Assembly: GCA_964645715.1 (NCBI GenBank)
Contig: CAZYAO010000003.1
Coordinates: 62,001-126,000 of the forward strand
Origin: JAUMBM01 sp964645715
Lineage (GTDB): Bacteria; Bacteroidota; Bacteroidia; Chitinophagales; Saprospiraceae
DNA: 64,000 nt
Direction of reading: 5' to 3'
Each line of letters starts with the position of its first letter. Position 1 is the first letter of the stretch. The position numbers and the translations under genes are program-made. This document shows, piece by piece, positions 1 to 8,601 of the stretch. The notes below the pieces were generated by a model. It saw nothing but the letters and a program-made list of their open reading frames with translations. It ran no database searches and was not told the DNA's origin.

Positions 1-582
1 GGTACCTATCCTTTTGTTACGTCTTCCAACACCGTGACGGCTGGTGTCTGTACAGGACTGGGGATCAGTCCTTCACGTATAGGCGAGGTCATAGGGATCT
101 CTAAGGCATATTGCACCCGGGTGGGTTCTGGCCCTTTCCCTTCCGAATTGCTCGACGAGATGGGCGATTTTCTCAGAAATGAGGGACATGAGTTTGGCTC
201 AACTACCGGGCGACCTCGCCGCTGTGGCTGGATCGATTTGCCACAGCTTCACTACAGCTGCATGCTCAACGGGGTCACGCAACTGGTTATCACCAAAATT
301 GATGTACTCAACAAGTTGACCACTATACAGGCAGTATCGGCTTATCAGATGGAAGGGCTTACGGTCGATCGACTTCCCTACGATCTCTGCCATACAGATA
401 TATCACCCATACTGACATCCTTCAGCGGGTGGCAGTCATCGCTGGAGGGCGTAGACAGCTACGCGGCACTGCCTTCCGAGGCAAAGGCCTTTCTGGCGTG
501 GATAGGGGATAGCTTGCATTTGCCGGTCACTATGGTTAGTATCGGTCCTGGCCGTGAGCAGCTGCTGCCAATAGCGGGCTAA
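1..582 (+). CDS. purA: Adenylosuccinate synthase, C-terminal part (5' truncated by window edge)
   Basis: This is the C-terminal ~193 residues of adenylosuccinate synthase, which joins IMP and aspartate with GTP in the first committed step of AMP synthesis in the cytoplasm. The reading frame is open from base 1, so the true start lies outside the window; the GTG at 34 is internal. Recognisable family signatures are TYPFVTSSNTVTAGVCTGLG, then GISKAYCTRVGSGPFPSEL, then GRPRRCGWIDLP, the conserved loop-and-arginine region that contacts IMP and the base of GTP. The end is intact. The next gene converges on it, with a 14-bp hairpin between the two. Nothing is odd apart from the truncation by the window. 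Confidence 0.97.
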   Translation, partial: GTYPFVTSSNTVTAGVCTGLGISPSRIGEVIGISKAYCTRVGSGPFPSELLDEMGDFLRNEGHEFGSTTGRPRRCGWIDLPQLHYSCMLNGVTQLVITKIDVLNKLTTIQAVSAYQMEGLTVDRLPYDLCHTDISPILTSFSGWQSSLEGVDSYAALPSEAKAFLAWIGDSLHLPVTMVSIGPGREQLLPIAG

Positions 583-622
583 CAGCTGCTTTTTTTGCTT
601 TTTAAAAAAGTAAAAACTACCG

Positions 623-654
623 CGCCCTTGAGTGGCCCAAGCCACTCAAGGGCG
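623..654. terminator. Bidirectional hairpin terminator between purA and the sensor kinase gene
   Basis: A perfect 14-bp stem (CGCCCTTGAGTGGC / GCCACTCAAGGGCG) encloses a CCAA loop and lies between convergent genes. On the minus strand it is followed by a T-rich tract, as expected of an intrinsic terminator; on the plus strand the tail is weak. Confidence 0.75.
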
Positions 655-661
655 TGTCAAT

Positions 662-2686
662 TTACCCCTGCACACAGTTCATTGCTACCCAAAAAGTTGT
701 TGCTTCACCCGGGCTTGACTGGAAGCTTATTTCACCACCGGCTTGGTTGACCATCTGTCGGCTGATGGCCAATCCAATGCCCATGCCCGAAGACTTGGTC
801 GTAAAATTGGGCTGAAAAATCTTGTCGCGCAGGGTGTCAGCTACCCCCGGACCGTTGTCGGTTACCCGTACAATCACTTTTTGGTTGTTTTGTTGACTGA
901 TGGACACGCGCACCAGGCCATCGGATACCTCTGCAGCTGCCTGTATGGCATTTTGGAGCAAATTGGAGAAAACCCGCAGCATGTGTTCCCGGTCGGCATG
1001 AATAAAAAATTCCTGCTGACTGCCTTCCCACTGCACGCTCACACCCTCGGCATTTTTATTGTACAACTGCATGACCTGATTAAGCAGCTCGTTGAGGCTG
1101 AATATCTGTGGATCCGGGGTAGGGAGTCTGGCAAAATCGCTGAAGGTGCCTGCGATATTGGCTAGTGCATCAATCTGCTCGATAAGCGCAGGGGCAATTT
1201 TCCCTGCCCACACGGCTGCCTTCTCCGGGTCGTCATGCTGCAACCGCTGCAGTTGCTGCAGGTGAAGCTTCATGGGGGTGAGGGGATTCTTAATCTCATG
1301 GGCAATCTGCTGTGCCATCTTACGCCAAGCCTCTTCGCGCTCCGAGGCAGCCAGTCGCAGGGCACTGTCTTCCAACTGCCGGATCATGTCGTTGTAGTTG
1401 TCGACAAGCTGGCCGATTTCGTCACGTGTGTACCAGCTGAGTGGCTCGTTTTGCCGCAGTTTGGTAGCTCGTATATGCTCCCCAATTTCTACGATAGGCT
1501 GTGTGATGCTATTGGCAATTACAATGCCAATAACAGCAGCTACCAGCAGCAGAAAGACATATACGGTCAGCAACTGTTCAAGCCATTCGTACAGCGGTTC
1601 TTGTGCGGTCTTGAAAAATTGTATGGTAAAAAGGCCTATCAGTAAAAAGGAAATAAGCGTGAGGGTTAGAAAAGCCAGTTGTATCCGAAGCCGCAATGAG
1701 GGGGATCCGAAAAGAGGGATGGCAATGGTTGAGGTATCTGCCCGCAACAACCAGGCAACAGCCCGTATGGCCATCGCAAGCAGCAGCCCGCCTACAAACA
1801 ACAGAGAAAAAAGCGCCAGCGGAGGTCTGTAACCACCCGTAAACCGCCCTACTATCAGCCATTCATCTGCTGACAGCCGGTACCAACTAAGTGCCCGGCG
1901 ACCGTCCATCGTTTCGGCTGTACCCTGTAAAGGCATACGCTCTGCTTGCGCTTTCTTGCTGCCAAGGCTGTCAGCAGGCAATTTTATGGCGTAGTAAGGT
2001 GCTGGTACGTGCAAGTCAGCCTTGGGATTGCTGCTTAACTGCTCCAACAGGGCACGCCGCTTTTGTTGGTCTAGCTGCAGGCTGTGTCTGAAGGCAAGTC
2101 CTGCCAGCAGTGAAGCAAACAGCAGCAGCCAAAAAAGCAGCCAGGTGAGTGTTGTCCGCTCACTTTCTGCATACAATTCCAGACATAGCATGAACAGGAA
2201 GAAGGAAAGTCCCGTGATGACACCGGACAAGGTCGTAGCTAAGAACAAACTCGCCAGCAGGCCTGTCAGTATCGATGCCGCACTGATGATTACCAGCCGG
2301 TGACTTGCGGGCTGTTGGTTGTGCGGCTGTACGCTTCCGAGTGTTATGCTGGCAAAAACAACCGGCCAGGCTGCCATCAGACTCAGCCAGGCCGTTGTGG
2401 GTAGTTCCATTAAGTGCCGGAAACCTTGCCAGCCCGTAGCAGGGCCACTTATGTGTTGCACCCAGCTGCACAATAGCAACCAATTGACAGACAGTACCAT
2501 CAAAGATACAAGGTATGGGCGGCTTCGCAGCCATGGAGTCAACAGCAGGGCGCCCAGCAAATAAACTGTGCTGGCCAGCCAAATGGATACTGGCTCATCA
2601 GCAAGGCCCGTCAGACCTGTGAGTATGGCCGCCGAGACCAACACCACTGCCATCGTCGTTTTTCCTTCTGGGTATGACATGGGCAT
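662..2686 (-). CDS. NtrY-like membrane sensor histidine kinase
   Basis: A 674-residue sensor kinase that should autophosphorylate in response to an envelope or membrane signal. The N-terminal half holds several hydrophobic segments (about 12-190), an extracytoplasmic stretch (about 200-285) and more membrane helices (about 290-395). A HAMP segment follows (about 395-440), then a HisKA dimerisation domain with phosphoacceptor His463 in QIAHEIKNPLTPMK, which is the NtrY style of H-box. The HATPase_c domain has the N-box near 575-579, DNGPG at 610-614 and GMGIGLA at 634-640. The upstream gene ends 13 bases before this start, so the two are probably co-transcribed. No response regulator gene is adjacent, so its partner is unknown. 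An internal Met at residue 12 is an alternative start. Confidence 0.9.
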   Translation of the reverse strand: MPMSYPEGKTTMAVVLVSAAILTGLTGLADEPVSIWLASTVYLLGALLLTPWLRSRPYLVSLMVLSVNWLLLCSWVQHISGPATGWQGFRHLMELPTTAWLSLMAAWPVVFASITLGSVQPHNQQPASHRLVIISAASILTGLLASLFLATTLSGVITGLSFFLFMLCLELYAESERTTLTWLLFWLLLFASLLAGLAFRHSLQLDQQKRRALLEQLSSNPKADLHVPAPYYAIKLPADSLGSKKAQAERMPLQGTAETMDGRRALSWYRLSADEWLIVGRFTGGYRPPLALFSLLFVGGLLLAMAIRAVAWLLRADTSTIAIPLFGSPSLRLRIQLAFLTLTLISFLLIGLFTIQFFKTAQEPLYEWLEQLLTVYVFLLLVAAVIGIVIANSITQPIVEIGEHIRATKLRQNEPLSWYTRDEIGQLVDNYNDMIRQLEDSALRLAASEREEAWRKMAQQIAHEIKNPLTPMKLHLQQLQRLQHDDPEKAAVWAGKIAPALIEQIDALANIAGTFSDFARLPTPDPQIFSLNELLNQVMQLYNKNAEGVSVQWEGSQQEFFIHADREHMLRVFSNLLQNAIQAAAEVSDGLVRVSISQQNNQKVIVRVTDNGPGVADTLRDKIFQPNFTTKSSGMGIGLAISRQMVNQAGGEISFQSSPGEATTFWVAMNCVQG

Positions 2687-2699
2687 TTGTTTGATGATG

Positions 2700-3950
2700 T
2701 TATACGTCTGATAGCTCAGCAGGCACCTTCATTGGTCGCATTTGCTGCGTACGGAGCTGTAAGCCGGGGATTTGCATCAATAATCCGGTGAATATGGCAA
2801 TCGATCCGATAAACATGCCCACAGGGGGCATGGGCCAGAGCTGTTTGGGGAGTCGCCAGCCAGCCGATAAGAGGTACCAGTTCGTTACCATGAATCCAAT
2901 CCAGTATATTCGCCAACCCCAACGTGTGTATTGTGTAGTTTTCAACCAATTTTGTGCGTAAAAAAATATGAGCAAAAAGGGGGTGATAACACCCAAAAAC
3001 AGCAACTGTAGATAGACAATCTGTAGCTCCGGTATAGCCGGCGAAAGCCAGCGGTCCAACAGCGGCCAGGCTGCCAACCATTGCAGTAACTCCCGGACAA
3101 AAAACAACAGCATGCCGGTGGCCAGTGCCCAGCCGGCACCCGGCGGGAGAAGCTGCCGCATTTGACGCGCTCCGCTGCGCCGCCAGTCAACAACCAACAA
3201 TGTGGCTGCAACGACCCGCAGCAAGCCTCCGGCAATGCTCCACTTCTGCAGGGCTGGGTATTGCTGCTGGTAGGGTAGCCCCAGCGTGAGCAGCGCTCCC
3301 CCCGTGAGCAGTACCGCCATCCAGCCAACCCGCTGCTTGGGTATCGCCAGTCCATATTGTGCGCGCAGACCAAACCAGAGGGATAACCATATCAGTACCA
3401 GCCAGCCATCGTAGTGGAAATGGAGGTAGAAATCGACAGCCCATTCCCTGAAGTAAGGACTGTGGAAGCCTAAATCGCGAACAACAGGAATCATCAGGGG
3501 ACCGAGTGCCGAAATGACAAACAGCGTTGATGCCCATCGCCACGCACGACGCTCAGGAACACCACTGACGCCTTCGTGACGCCTGATCTGGAAGCCCAAC
3601 AGTATGAAAAATAATATCGAAAAAGCTGTGTGTATGCCCAAAAGGGCAATCGCGGTTTTGCCGTACCCGTACAATAGGGTTAGTATCGTCAGTACTAGTG
3701 AAACTGCCATGTTGATGCTAAACAGTACCGCCAGTGGACGATTCCAGCGGCCACCGGTAAGTACCTCAACCAATCCCAAGCTAATCGCTCCCCATGCCCA
3801 TCCTAAAAAGGCCAAATGATTGAGTGAATGCCGAATATTGTCGTAAGGAGCAGGTAGCCAGCCGGTTATCGGGGCTTGGCGCAACAGGATGCCCACTGCT
3901 GCTACCAACAGCAGTAGTAGAAGTACCGTAATTTGCGCATTTTTTTTCAC
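2700..3950 (-). CDS. Polytopic membrane protein, histidine-rich, function unknown
   Basis: A 416-residue integral membrane protein with roughly ten to twelve hydrophobic segments and almost no soluble domain. I do not recognise a named family with certainty. Histidines lie in or next to predicted helices (His41, His45, His107, His177, His179), in the contexts HSLNHLAFLGW and YLHFHYDGW. These resemble the haem-ligand surroundings of cytochrome-oxidase-subunit-I-like proteins in Bacteroidota, so a haem or copper membrane protein is possible (inference only). It is the first gene of a tight pair: its stop is 13 bases before the NtrY-like kinase start, which suggests the kinase senses something linked to this protein. 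It is divergent from the GNAT gene across an 80-bp AT-rich spacer. Confidence 0.75.
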   Translation of the reverse strand: MKKNAQITVLLLLLLVAAVGILLRQAPITGWLPAPYDNIRHSLNHLAFLGWAWGAISLGLVEVLTGGRWNRPLAVLFSINMAVSLVLTILTLLYGYGKTAIALLGIHTAFSILFFILLGFQIRRHEGVSGVPERRAWRWASTLFVISALGPLMIPVVRDLGFHSPYFREWAVDFYLHFHYDGWLVLIWLSLWFGLRAQYGLAIPKQRVGWMAVLLTGGALLTLGLPYQQQYPALQKWSIAGGLLRVVAATLLVVDWRRSGARQMRQLLPPGAGWALATGMLLFFVRELLQWLAAWPLLDRWLSPAIPELQIVYLQLLFLGVITPFLLIFFYAQNWLKTTQYTRWGWRIYWIGFMVTNWYLLSAGWRLPKQLWPMPPVGMFIGSIAIFTGLLMQIPGLQLRTQQMRPMKVPAELSDV

Positions 3951-4030
3951 TGCCGGACAGATTGAAATTCAACGCTAATATCCTAATTACTGTTGATAAT
4001 ATTATCATTACTTGCTAAAAAGGAATTGTT

Positions 4031-4591
4031 ATGAGTTCGTACACGCTCTCAATAGCCCAACCGACCGATGTCAGTCAGCTGCTGGCACTTATCAACAGTG
4101 CATTTCGGGGGGAGACTTCTCGGCAGGGCTGGACACATGAGGCTGACCTGATCGAAGGGGGCATTCGGGCAGATGAGCCCATGCTCAGGGATATAATGGC
4201 CGATCCTGCAGCTACTTTGTTGCTGGCCAAAAACGAAGCGGCAGATATTGAAGGCTGCGTATTGTTGCAGCAAAAGGGGGGGTATCTGTATCTGGGCATG
4301 CTGACGGTCGACCCCCGGCTGCAAGGGCGGGGGCTGGGCAAACAGTTGCTGCAGGCGGCTGAAGACCACGCCCGTGCGCTTGGCTGTTCACACATCGAGA
4401 TGACGGTAATTGCCGACCGTCAGGCCCTGATTGATTGGTATGCGCGCCATGGGTTTTTCCCGACAGGGGAAACAAGGCCTTTTGTGCAGGACGCCAAGTT
4501 TGGCAGGCCTCGTTACCCTATTCATTTTATAGTGCTGCAAAAGCCCCTGGTTCCCGTGGAGACTGCCGAGCCCTCAGTTTTTTCCGCCTAG
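4031..4591 (+). CDS. GNAT-family N-acetyltransferase
   Basis: A 186-residue acetyl-CoA-dependent acyltransferase. The GNAT fold is shown by motif A, LGMLTVDPRLQGRGLGK, with the pyrophosphate-binding QGRGLG at residues 98-103, and by the later segment IDWYARHGFFPTGE, typical of motif B (N-acetyltransferase beta-bulge and tyrosine region). The substrate cannot be told from sequence. The ATG at 4031 is preceded by an A-rich AAAAAGGA stretch. The last 18 bases overlap the 3' end of the convergent DUF5777 gene, so no terminator separates them. Confidence 0.88.
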   Translation: MSSYTLSIAQPTDVSQLLALINSAFRGETSRQGWTHEADLIEGGIRADEPMLRDIMADPAATLLLAKNEAADIEGCVLLQQKGGYLYLGMLTVDPRLQGRGLGKQLLQAAEDHARALGCSHIEMTVIADRQALIDWYARHGFFPTGETRPFVQDAKFGRPRYPIHFIVLQKPLVPVETAEPSVFSA

Positions 4592-5455
4592 GGTGAATAC
4601 CCGGCTGACATTGAAGCCAAAGTGAATGTCTCCGTCCAGCCAGCTTCCGTTGGTCTCGGTGATAAACCCTTTTTCAATCATAGAGGTACTGTTGGTGAAG
4701 TGCAGCTGGAATACATGTCCTCCGGTTTCGATATCAAATCCTATGCTCAGCGAATTTCGGAATTCTTCGGCAATTTGGTCGGGGAAGACGTAGGCATATT
4801 CTGCGTTGAGCGCTACCCTGCGGGTCAGCTTGATCCTGCCGGCCGCAGCGAGCGCAAATACATCATTGGATTCTTCCCGCGTGCTCACCAGGTTGCGGTG
4901 TACCAGGGTGGGGGAGAGCTGGAGCGACAGGTTTTCGCTAAACTTCTTGCCCACGATAAGCTGGTAGGTGTAGTACATTCTCGAACGGAAGTAATTCTCC
5001 CGGTCAGGATCCTGCCATTTTAGGGTTTGTATGGCGGTAGTCGCCAACAGGGCGGCTGTCAGGGGTACATTCTTTTGTCCCCGCTGCTGGCGGATGAAGG
5101 TATACTTCACAAAACCGTCATAGGTCTTCTGAAAGCTACTACGCCCCGCACCCACTGTCAGGCGGTCACTAATACCATAGTCCAGCCCAATGCGTATGCT
5201 GGCATTGTCCAGCCCGAATAACTCGTAAATGCCTTGGTTGAGCGTGCCAAACCGGTGCGAAATTTTGAGATCCATGACGTTGGCAGGCGTATTTTCCAGC
5301 GAATGGAGGTTGATGACGCGATTGGTCTTGAAGGCAGCGGTGATATACTCAGGACCTGTTTCTTCGTCACCCAGCAGGGACAAAAGGTCTTCCTGTGCCC
5401 GCAGGAAGGGTAGTGCAAGTAGCAGTAGGATAGTTGTCAGATAAAAATGTCGCAT
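4574..5455 (-). CDS. DUF5777-family outer-membrane beta-barrel-like protein
   Basis: A 293-residue exported protein with a signal peptide (about 1-20, ending LRAQ) and alternating hydrophobic/polar strands through to the C-terminus, as in outer-membrane barrels. The pattern NRVINLHSLENTPANVMDLK followed by SHRFG fits the Bacteroidota family DUF5777. Function is unknown. Family members are commonly found beside YceI and cytochrome c genes, and that arrangement is seen here: YceI is 52 bases upstream and a cytochrome lipoprotein lies further upstream, all on the minus strand. The gene probably ends this unit. Its 3' end overlaps the GNAT gene by 18 bases. Confidence 0.85.
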   Translation of the reverse strand: MRHFYLTTILLLLALPFLRAQEDLLSLLGDEETGPEYITAAFKTNRVINLHSLENTPANVMDLKISHRFGTLNQGIYELFGLDNASIRIGLDYGISDRLTVGAGRSSFQKTYDGFVKYTFIRQQRGQKNVPLTAALLATTAIQTLKWQDPDRENYFRSRMYYTYQLIVGKKFSENLSLQLSPTLVHRNLVSTREESNDVFALAAAGRIKLTRRVALNAEYAYVFPDQIAEEFRNSLSIGFDIETGGHVFQLHFTNSTSMIEKGFITETNGSWLDGDIHFGFNVSRVFTLGGKN

Positions 5456-5507
5456 AGTAGTCGATTTACCGGTTTATGATTGTTTGGCAAGCCAGCGCAA
5501 ATGTGGC

Positions 5508-6065
5508 TTATTCAGCCATAGGCTGATAAGCAACATTTACCTTGATGGTAACAGTATTGGAAATATTGAGTCGCACAATGGTGGGTATGTCTATGCCATA
5601 GTCGTCAAGGGCAATCTGAAAACTAGCAGTAGCACTGGTTTTGCCTGACTGTACCTGGAAGTTGGCATTGGTCTGTATATCTCTGCTGACGCCGTGTATG
5701 GTGAGCTGCCCCCTGACTGCTGCTGTATATTGACCGTCTTTGGCGGTATTGACAGCCGACGGATTGTTGAGCTGCCCTTTGAAGGTGGCTTTGGGATATT
5801 TGTCACTCTCCATATAATTTTCGTTGAAATGCTGCTGCATCAGTCCATTTTCAAACTGAAAAGACTTGATATTGGCCGCGAATTCGAGCCGCCCGCTGGC
5901 TTTATCCCACACGCTGCTGACGCTGCGGTTGTGGGCTTCTATGGTCTGTATGGGGGTTTCTGACCGGAAGCTGATGTGCCCCTCCCGCGTAAAGTAACGC
6001 TGGCCCAAAACGCTGCCGGCGGTTGCTGCGAACATTACCAGCAACAGAATGGCTTGTCTGATCAT
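5508..6065 (-). CDS. YceI-family periplasmic lipid-binding-type protein
   Basis: A 185-residue secreted protein with a cleavable signal peptide (about 1-21, ending SVLGQ). The mature part matches the YceI lipocalin-like barrel: GHISFRSETPIQTIEAHN near the start, HFNENYMESDKYPKATFKG in the middle and GQLTIHGVSRDI later. YceI proteins bind long-chain isoprenoids or amphiphiles in the periplasm and are often found near membrane cytochromes. This gene lies between the cytochrome lipoprotein and the DUF5777 barrel, so a shared envelope redox or quinone-related role is plausible (inference). Confidence 0.92.
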   Translation of the reverse strand: MIRQAILLLVMFAATAGSVLGQRYFTREGHISFRSETPIQTIEAHNRSVSSVWDKASGRLEFAANIKSFQFENGLMQQHFNENYMESDKYPKATFKGQLNNPSAVNTAKDGQYTAAVRGQLTIHGVSRDIQTNANFQVQSGKTSATASFQIALDDYGIDIPTIVRLNISNTVTIKVNVAYQPMAE

Positions 6066-6120
6066 TGACCGATTTTTTGATGGAGATTATAAGGGTGTAT
6101 ACTTGCGCTGTCTGCGTGTA

Positions 6121-6143
6121 TTTTGCCGCTTTTGCGGCGAAAA
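6121..6143 (-). terminator. Short hairpin between cytochrome lipoprotein and YceI genes
   Basis: TTTTGCCGC and GCGGCGAAAA flank a TTTT loop, giving a stem with one bulged base in the 153-bp spacer. It may attenuate transcription inside the cluster. The arms resemble the larger hairpin at 57725. Confidence 0.4.
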
Positions 6144-6218
6144 GCAACACATTGACCCTGCTTGTGCTGCGGCCGCTTGCGCAGGAGACGACAGCAACAG
6201 ACATTAGCTACAGGACAC

Positions 6219-6614
6219 TTAGTCATTCTTAGCGCCCGAGGCTATCCACTGCTCAATTTTGGCAATATCGCAGGCGGGTATTTTAGGCTGATCCTTCGGC
6301 ATAGGCGAAAAGCCGCTCTGGTGCCTGATGCTGCCCAGCAGGCGGCCATTGTTGACGTAGTTGATGAGGTTGTCATAGCCTTCCAGGGATACTTCCCCCA
6401 GATTGGCATCCGTGCTGTGACAACCCAGACAGTAGTTGGTCATGATGGGCACAATCACCGCCTGGTAGGTAGCCAGCTGGGTGTCGCAGATTAGACCTGG
6501 ATAGAGATCTTCCTCATTGTCATAGGCACAGCCACTGACGGAAATCATGATTGACAGGGCAACAGCTAAATATACTGACATACTAGCCTGTTGGAGCATC
6601 TTTCTTCTGAACAT
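6219..6614 (-). CDS. Monohaem cytochrome c-type lipoprotein
   Basis: A small exported electron carrier of about 131 residues. The best start is the ATG at 6614, giving a basic n-region (MFRRK), a hydrophobic core and the lipobox VSGC; an in-frame start at 6638 would add eight residues. The single haem motif is CLGCH in IMTNYCLGCHSTDANLG. The downstream SPMPKDQPKIPACD supplies a plausible axial Met in the SPMP context common to small bacterial cytochromes of this type. The C-terminal IEQWIASGAKND is typical of the family. It should sit as a lipoprotein on the periplasmic side of a membrane. It is first in the cytochrome-YceI-DUF5777 run. Confidence 0.85.
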   Translation of the reverse strand: MFRRKMLQQASMSVYLAVALSIMISVSGCAYDNEEDLYPGLICDTQLATYQAVIVPIMTNYCLGCHSTDANLGEVSLEGYDNLINYVNNGRLLGSIRHQSGFSPMPKDQPKIPACDIAKIEQWIASGAKND

Positions 6615-6770
6615 AGCCTTTGCTGATTTTAAGAACACCTGCTTCGCGTATCATCACTGATAAATGCAATAAATATGTAAACAAGTATTATTCCTAAGCG
6701 TTCACAAACTGCAGCTGAAATGCAACAGTAACGACGAAAGTAACTTCTTTGGGAATTCCTATGTGTTTGC

Positions 6771-6801
6771 CGTATATCGGCGCAAGAGGCGCCGATATAC
6801 G
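6771..6801. terminator. 13-bp perfect hairpin in the spacer upstream of the cytochrome gene
   Basis: CGTATATCGGCGC / GCGCCGATATACG, loop AAGAG. It lies 55 bases before the 17-bp hairpin at 6856, within the 304-bp spacer 6615-6918. Nothing else is evident in that spacer apart from AT-rich sequence that could hold the cytochrome promoter. Confidence 0.55.
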
Positions 6802-6855
6802 CTGCTGAATGCAGGTTTGTCTTTTATTAAAAAAAACAGGAAGTAATTATTAATT

Positions 6856-6896
6856 CAAAACGCGCTTTGGCGACTGCGACGCCAAAGCGCGTTTTG
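6856..6896 (-). terminator. 17-bp perfect hairpin after the PHM-like gene
   Basis: CAAAACGCGCTTTGGCG / CGCCAAAGCGCGTTTTG, loop of 7. On the minus strand it follows the stop of the copper monooxygenase-like gene by 22 bases, with a T8 run some 20 bases further on. It belongs to the set of long gene-end palindromes in this window. Confidence 0.8.
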
Positions 6897-6918
6897 CAAC
6901 AATCATTACCCGTGCTAT

Positions 6919-8514
6919 TTATTTTACGATAAACATTTGTGTATGGCTGCCCTCTTGAGTTGTTAAGCTGGCATAATATACACCCGCCTGCAGTTGACTG
7001 ACATCTACATCAACATAATGTTCTCCAAGAAATCCATGCTTCCCCTGAGAGATTACTTTGACAATCCTGCCATTGACATCAACAATATGCAGATTGAAGG
7101 CCTGAGTGCGTTCAAGCATGTAACCAATCCGGATATTGCCATTTTCTACGGGGTTAGGCCAGAGCGGATACAGTCTGGTTTTTGCAAAATGAAATGAGGT
7201 CTCCTCTGTAGAATTGATTAGGTCATCCAGTTCCAAATTTTCATCACCCGGCAAATAAGGTACATACAGCAGCGGCAGGTAATACATTTCATCGGCTGTA
7301 CCCTCTCCCCAAGTTACGTTGCGGGGCGGACTGTTGGGGTTGTTGGGATTGTTGACCGTGTTGTCGTAGCCTGCAATAGCATGAATCTTTGTATTGGCAG
7401 GAAGTCTGATGAGCCTCCTGAAATAGTAGCCTCCCTGCCAGTTGAAGTCCCAGTCATTGATGCGTACCAGCGGAATGGTATCATTGGCGGGGGTGACGGC
7501 AAATACCTCCCAATGTGTACCCAGCAAATGCATGTGAGGTGCTACGCCCAGCATACTGATTTGCTGGGGAACCGTCCACACGCCATGGAAAGTGCGCGTC
7601 TGGTTGGCCGGGATGAAAAAGGGACCATTGAGCAGCGTGCCAGGCTGCGGAATCATTATTTTCGATCGTACGTACCGATTCACGGGTTGGTCCGTAAAAA
7701 ATAAATTGAAGGTGGATGAATCGGGTTCATCCACTGTTGTGGGTGCATAATGAACTTGTACTACCAAATCTGCATTGGCAGGGATGCGCTGTGCAATGCC
7801 GTTGGTGTAGACATGTGGCCGTACACCCGGTACATAGGCGGGCAGCTGTGTACCGAAATTGGCAAGTCCGCCCCCGCCTCCTGCTCCCTGCTGTCCAATG
7901 TATCCGTATTCAGGTGTTTGTGCATCTAAACTAGCTGCCGTACCACTTGAATCTGCCCACACGAGTGCATGGTGGACGATAGATTTATTGCCGGGCCGCA
8001 TCTCCAGGGCAACCAGATTTTTGGATTGAGAAAGCCCTGTTGGCAGTACAAAGTAACGGTATTCGTCCTGCCCGTTACCCGGGTGAACGTGGGTCTGGGT
8101 AAAAGAGAGTACGAGGTCGGGTGTTCCAACCTGTGACCCCTCCGGAAACTGAGGGAGCTCGGGCTCCAGCGCGGGATCGCCCTGAGGCATGCCACCGTCA
8201 ACCCATGCCTGCAGGGTTGCTATTTCTGCGTCCGTCAGGTAATTTTCCTGCAGGTAGCTGGCGCCAAAAGCCGGGTCAGGCTTCCATGGAGGCATGTATC
8301 GTATCTGTGTAACGTACTTGATCATCTCACCCCATGCCTGCGTTTCCTGATAGTTAGTAAGTGAAAATGGGGCAATTTCACCGGGACGATGACAACTGCT
8401 GCATTTGCCATATATGATGGGCGCAATCTGCTCACTCCAGTTGGGAATTTGCCCGTAGGCAGATACCACCATGCAGAGAATGGCGACGGATAAGGATAAA
8501 TATTGTTTTATCAT
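6919..8514 (-). CDS. Cytochrome c / copper type II monooxygenase-like (PHM-fold) secreted protein with T9SS tail
   Basis: A 531-residue secreted protein with three parts. After a signal peptide (about 1-21) comes a small cytochrome c domain with haem motif CSSCH at 38-42. Residues ~130-425 resemble the two-domain peptidylglycine alpha-hydroxylating monooxygenase (PHM) fold, and all six copper-ligand positions are present: His181-His182 (VHHALVW), His255 (VQVHYAPT), His327 and His329 (PHMHLLG) and Met410 (DEMYYL), matching PHM His107/108/172/242/244 and Met314. Residues ~447-531 form a type A T9SS sorting domain (LYPLWPNPV ... GVYYASLTTQEG), so it should be surface-bound or released. The redoxin gene 87 bases upstream is probably co-transcribed. 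Substrate is unknown; a fused haem would be a natural electron donor for copper (inference). Confidence 0.85.
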   Translation of the reverse strand: MIKQYLSLSVAILCMVVSAYGQIPNWSEQIAPIIYGKCSSCHRPGEIAPFSLTNYQETQAWGEMIKYVTQIRYMPPWKPDPAFGASYLQENYLTDAEIATLQAWVDGGMPQGDPALEPELPQFPEGSQVGTPDLVLSFTQTHVHPGNGQDEYRYFVLPTGLSQSKNLVALEMRPGNKSIVHHALVWADSSGTAASLDAQTPEYGYIGQQGAGGGGGLANFGTQLPAYVPGVRPHVYTNGIAQRIPANADLVVQVHYAPTTVDEPDSSTFNLFFTDQPVNRYVRSKIMIPQPGTLLNGPFFIPANQTRTFHGVWTVPQQISMLGVAPHMHLLGTHWEVFAVTPANDTIPLVRINDWDFNWQGGYYFRRLIRLPANTKIHAIAGYDNTVNNPNNPNSPPRNVTWGEGTADEMYYLPLLYVPYLPGDENLELDDLINSTEETSFHFAKTRLYPLWPNPVENGNIRIGYMLERTQAFNLHIVDVNGRIVKVISQGKHGFLGEHYVDVDVSQLQAGVYYASLTTQEGSHTQMFIVK

Positions 8515-8601
8515 CTTTCTATGGTTTTAAAAATTGCTGGCCCAGTTTGGCTGTCAATGAGCGTAGTCATTAAGCTAGCCAACAACAACATTTACCAGGC
8601 T

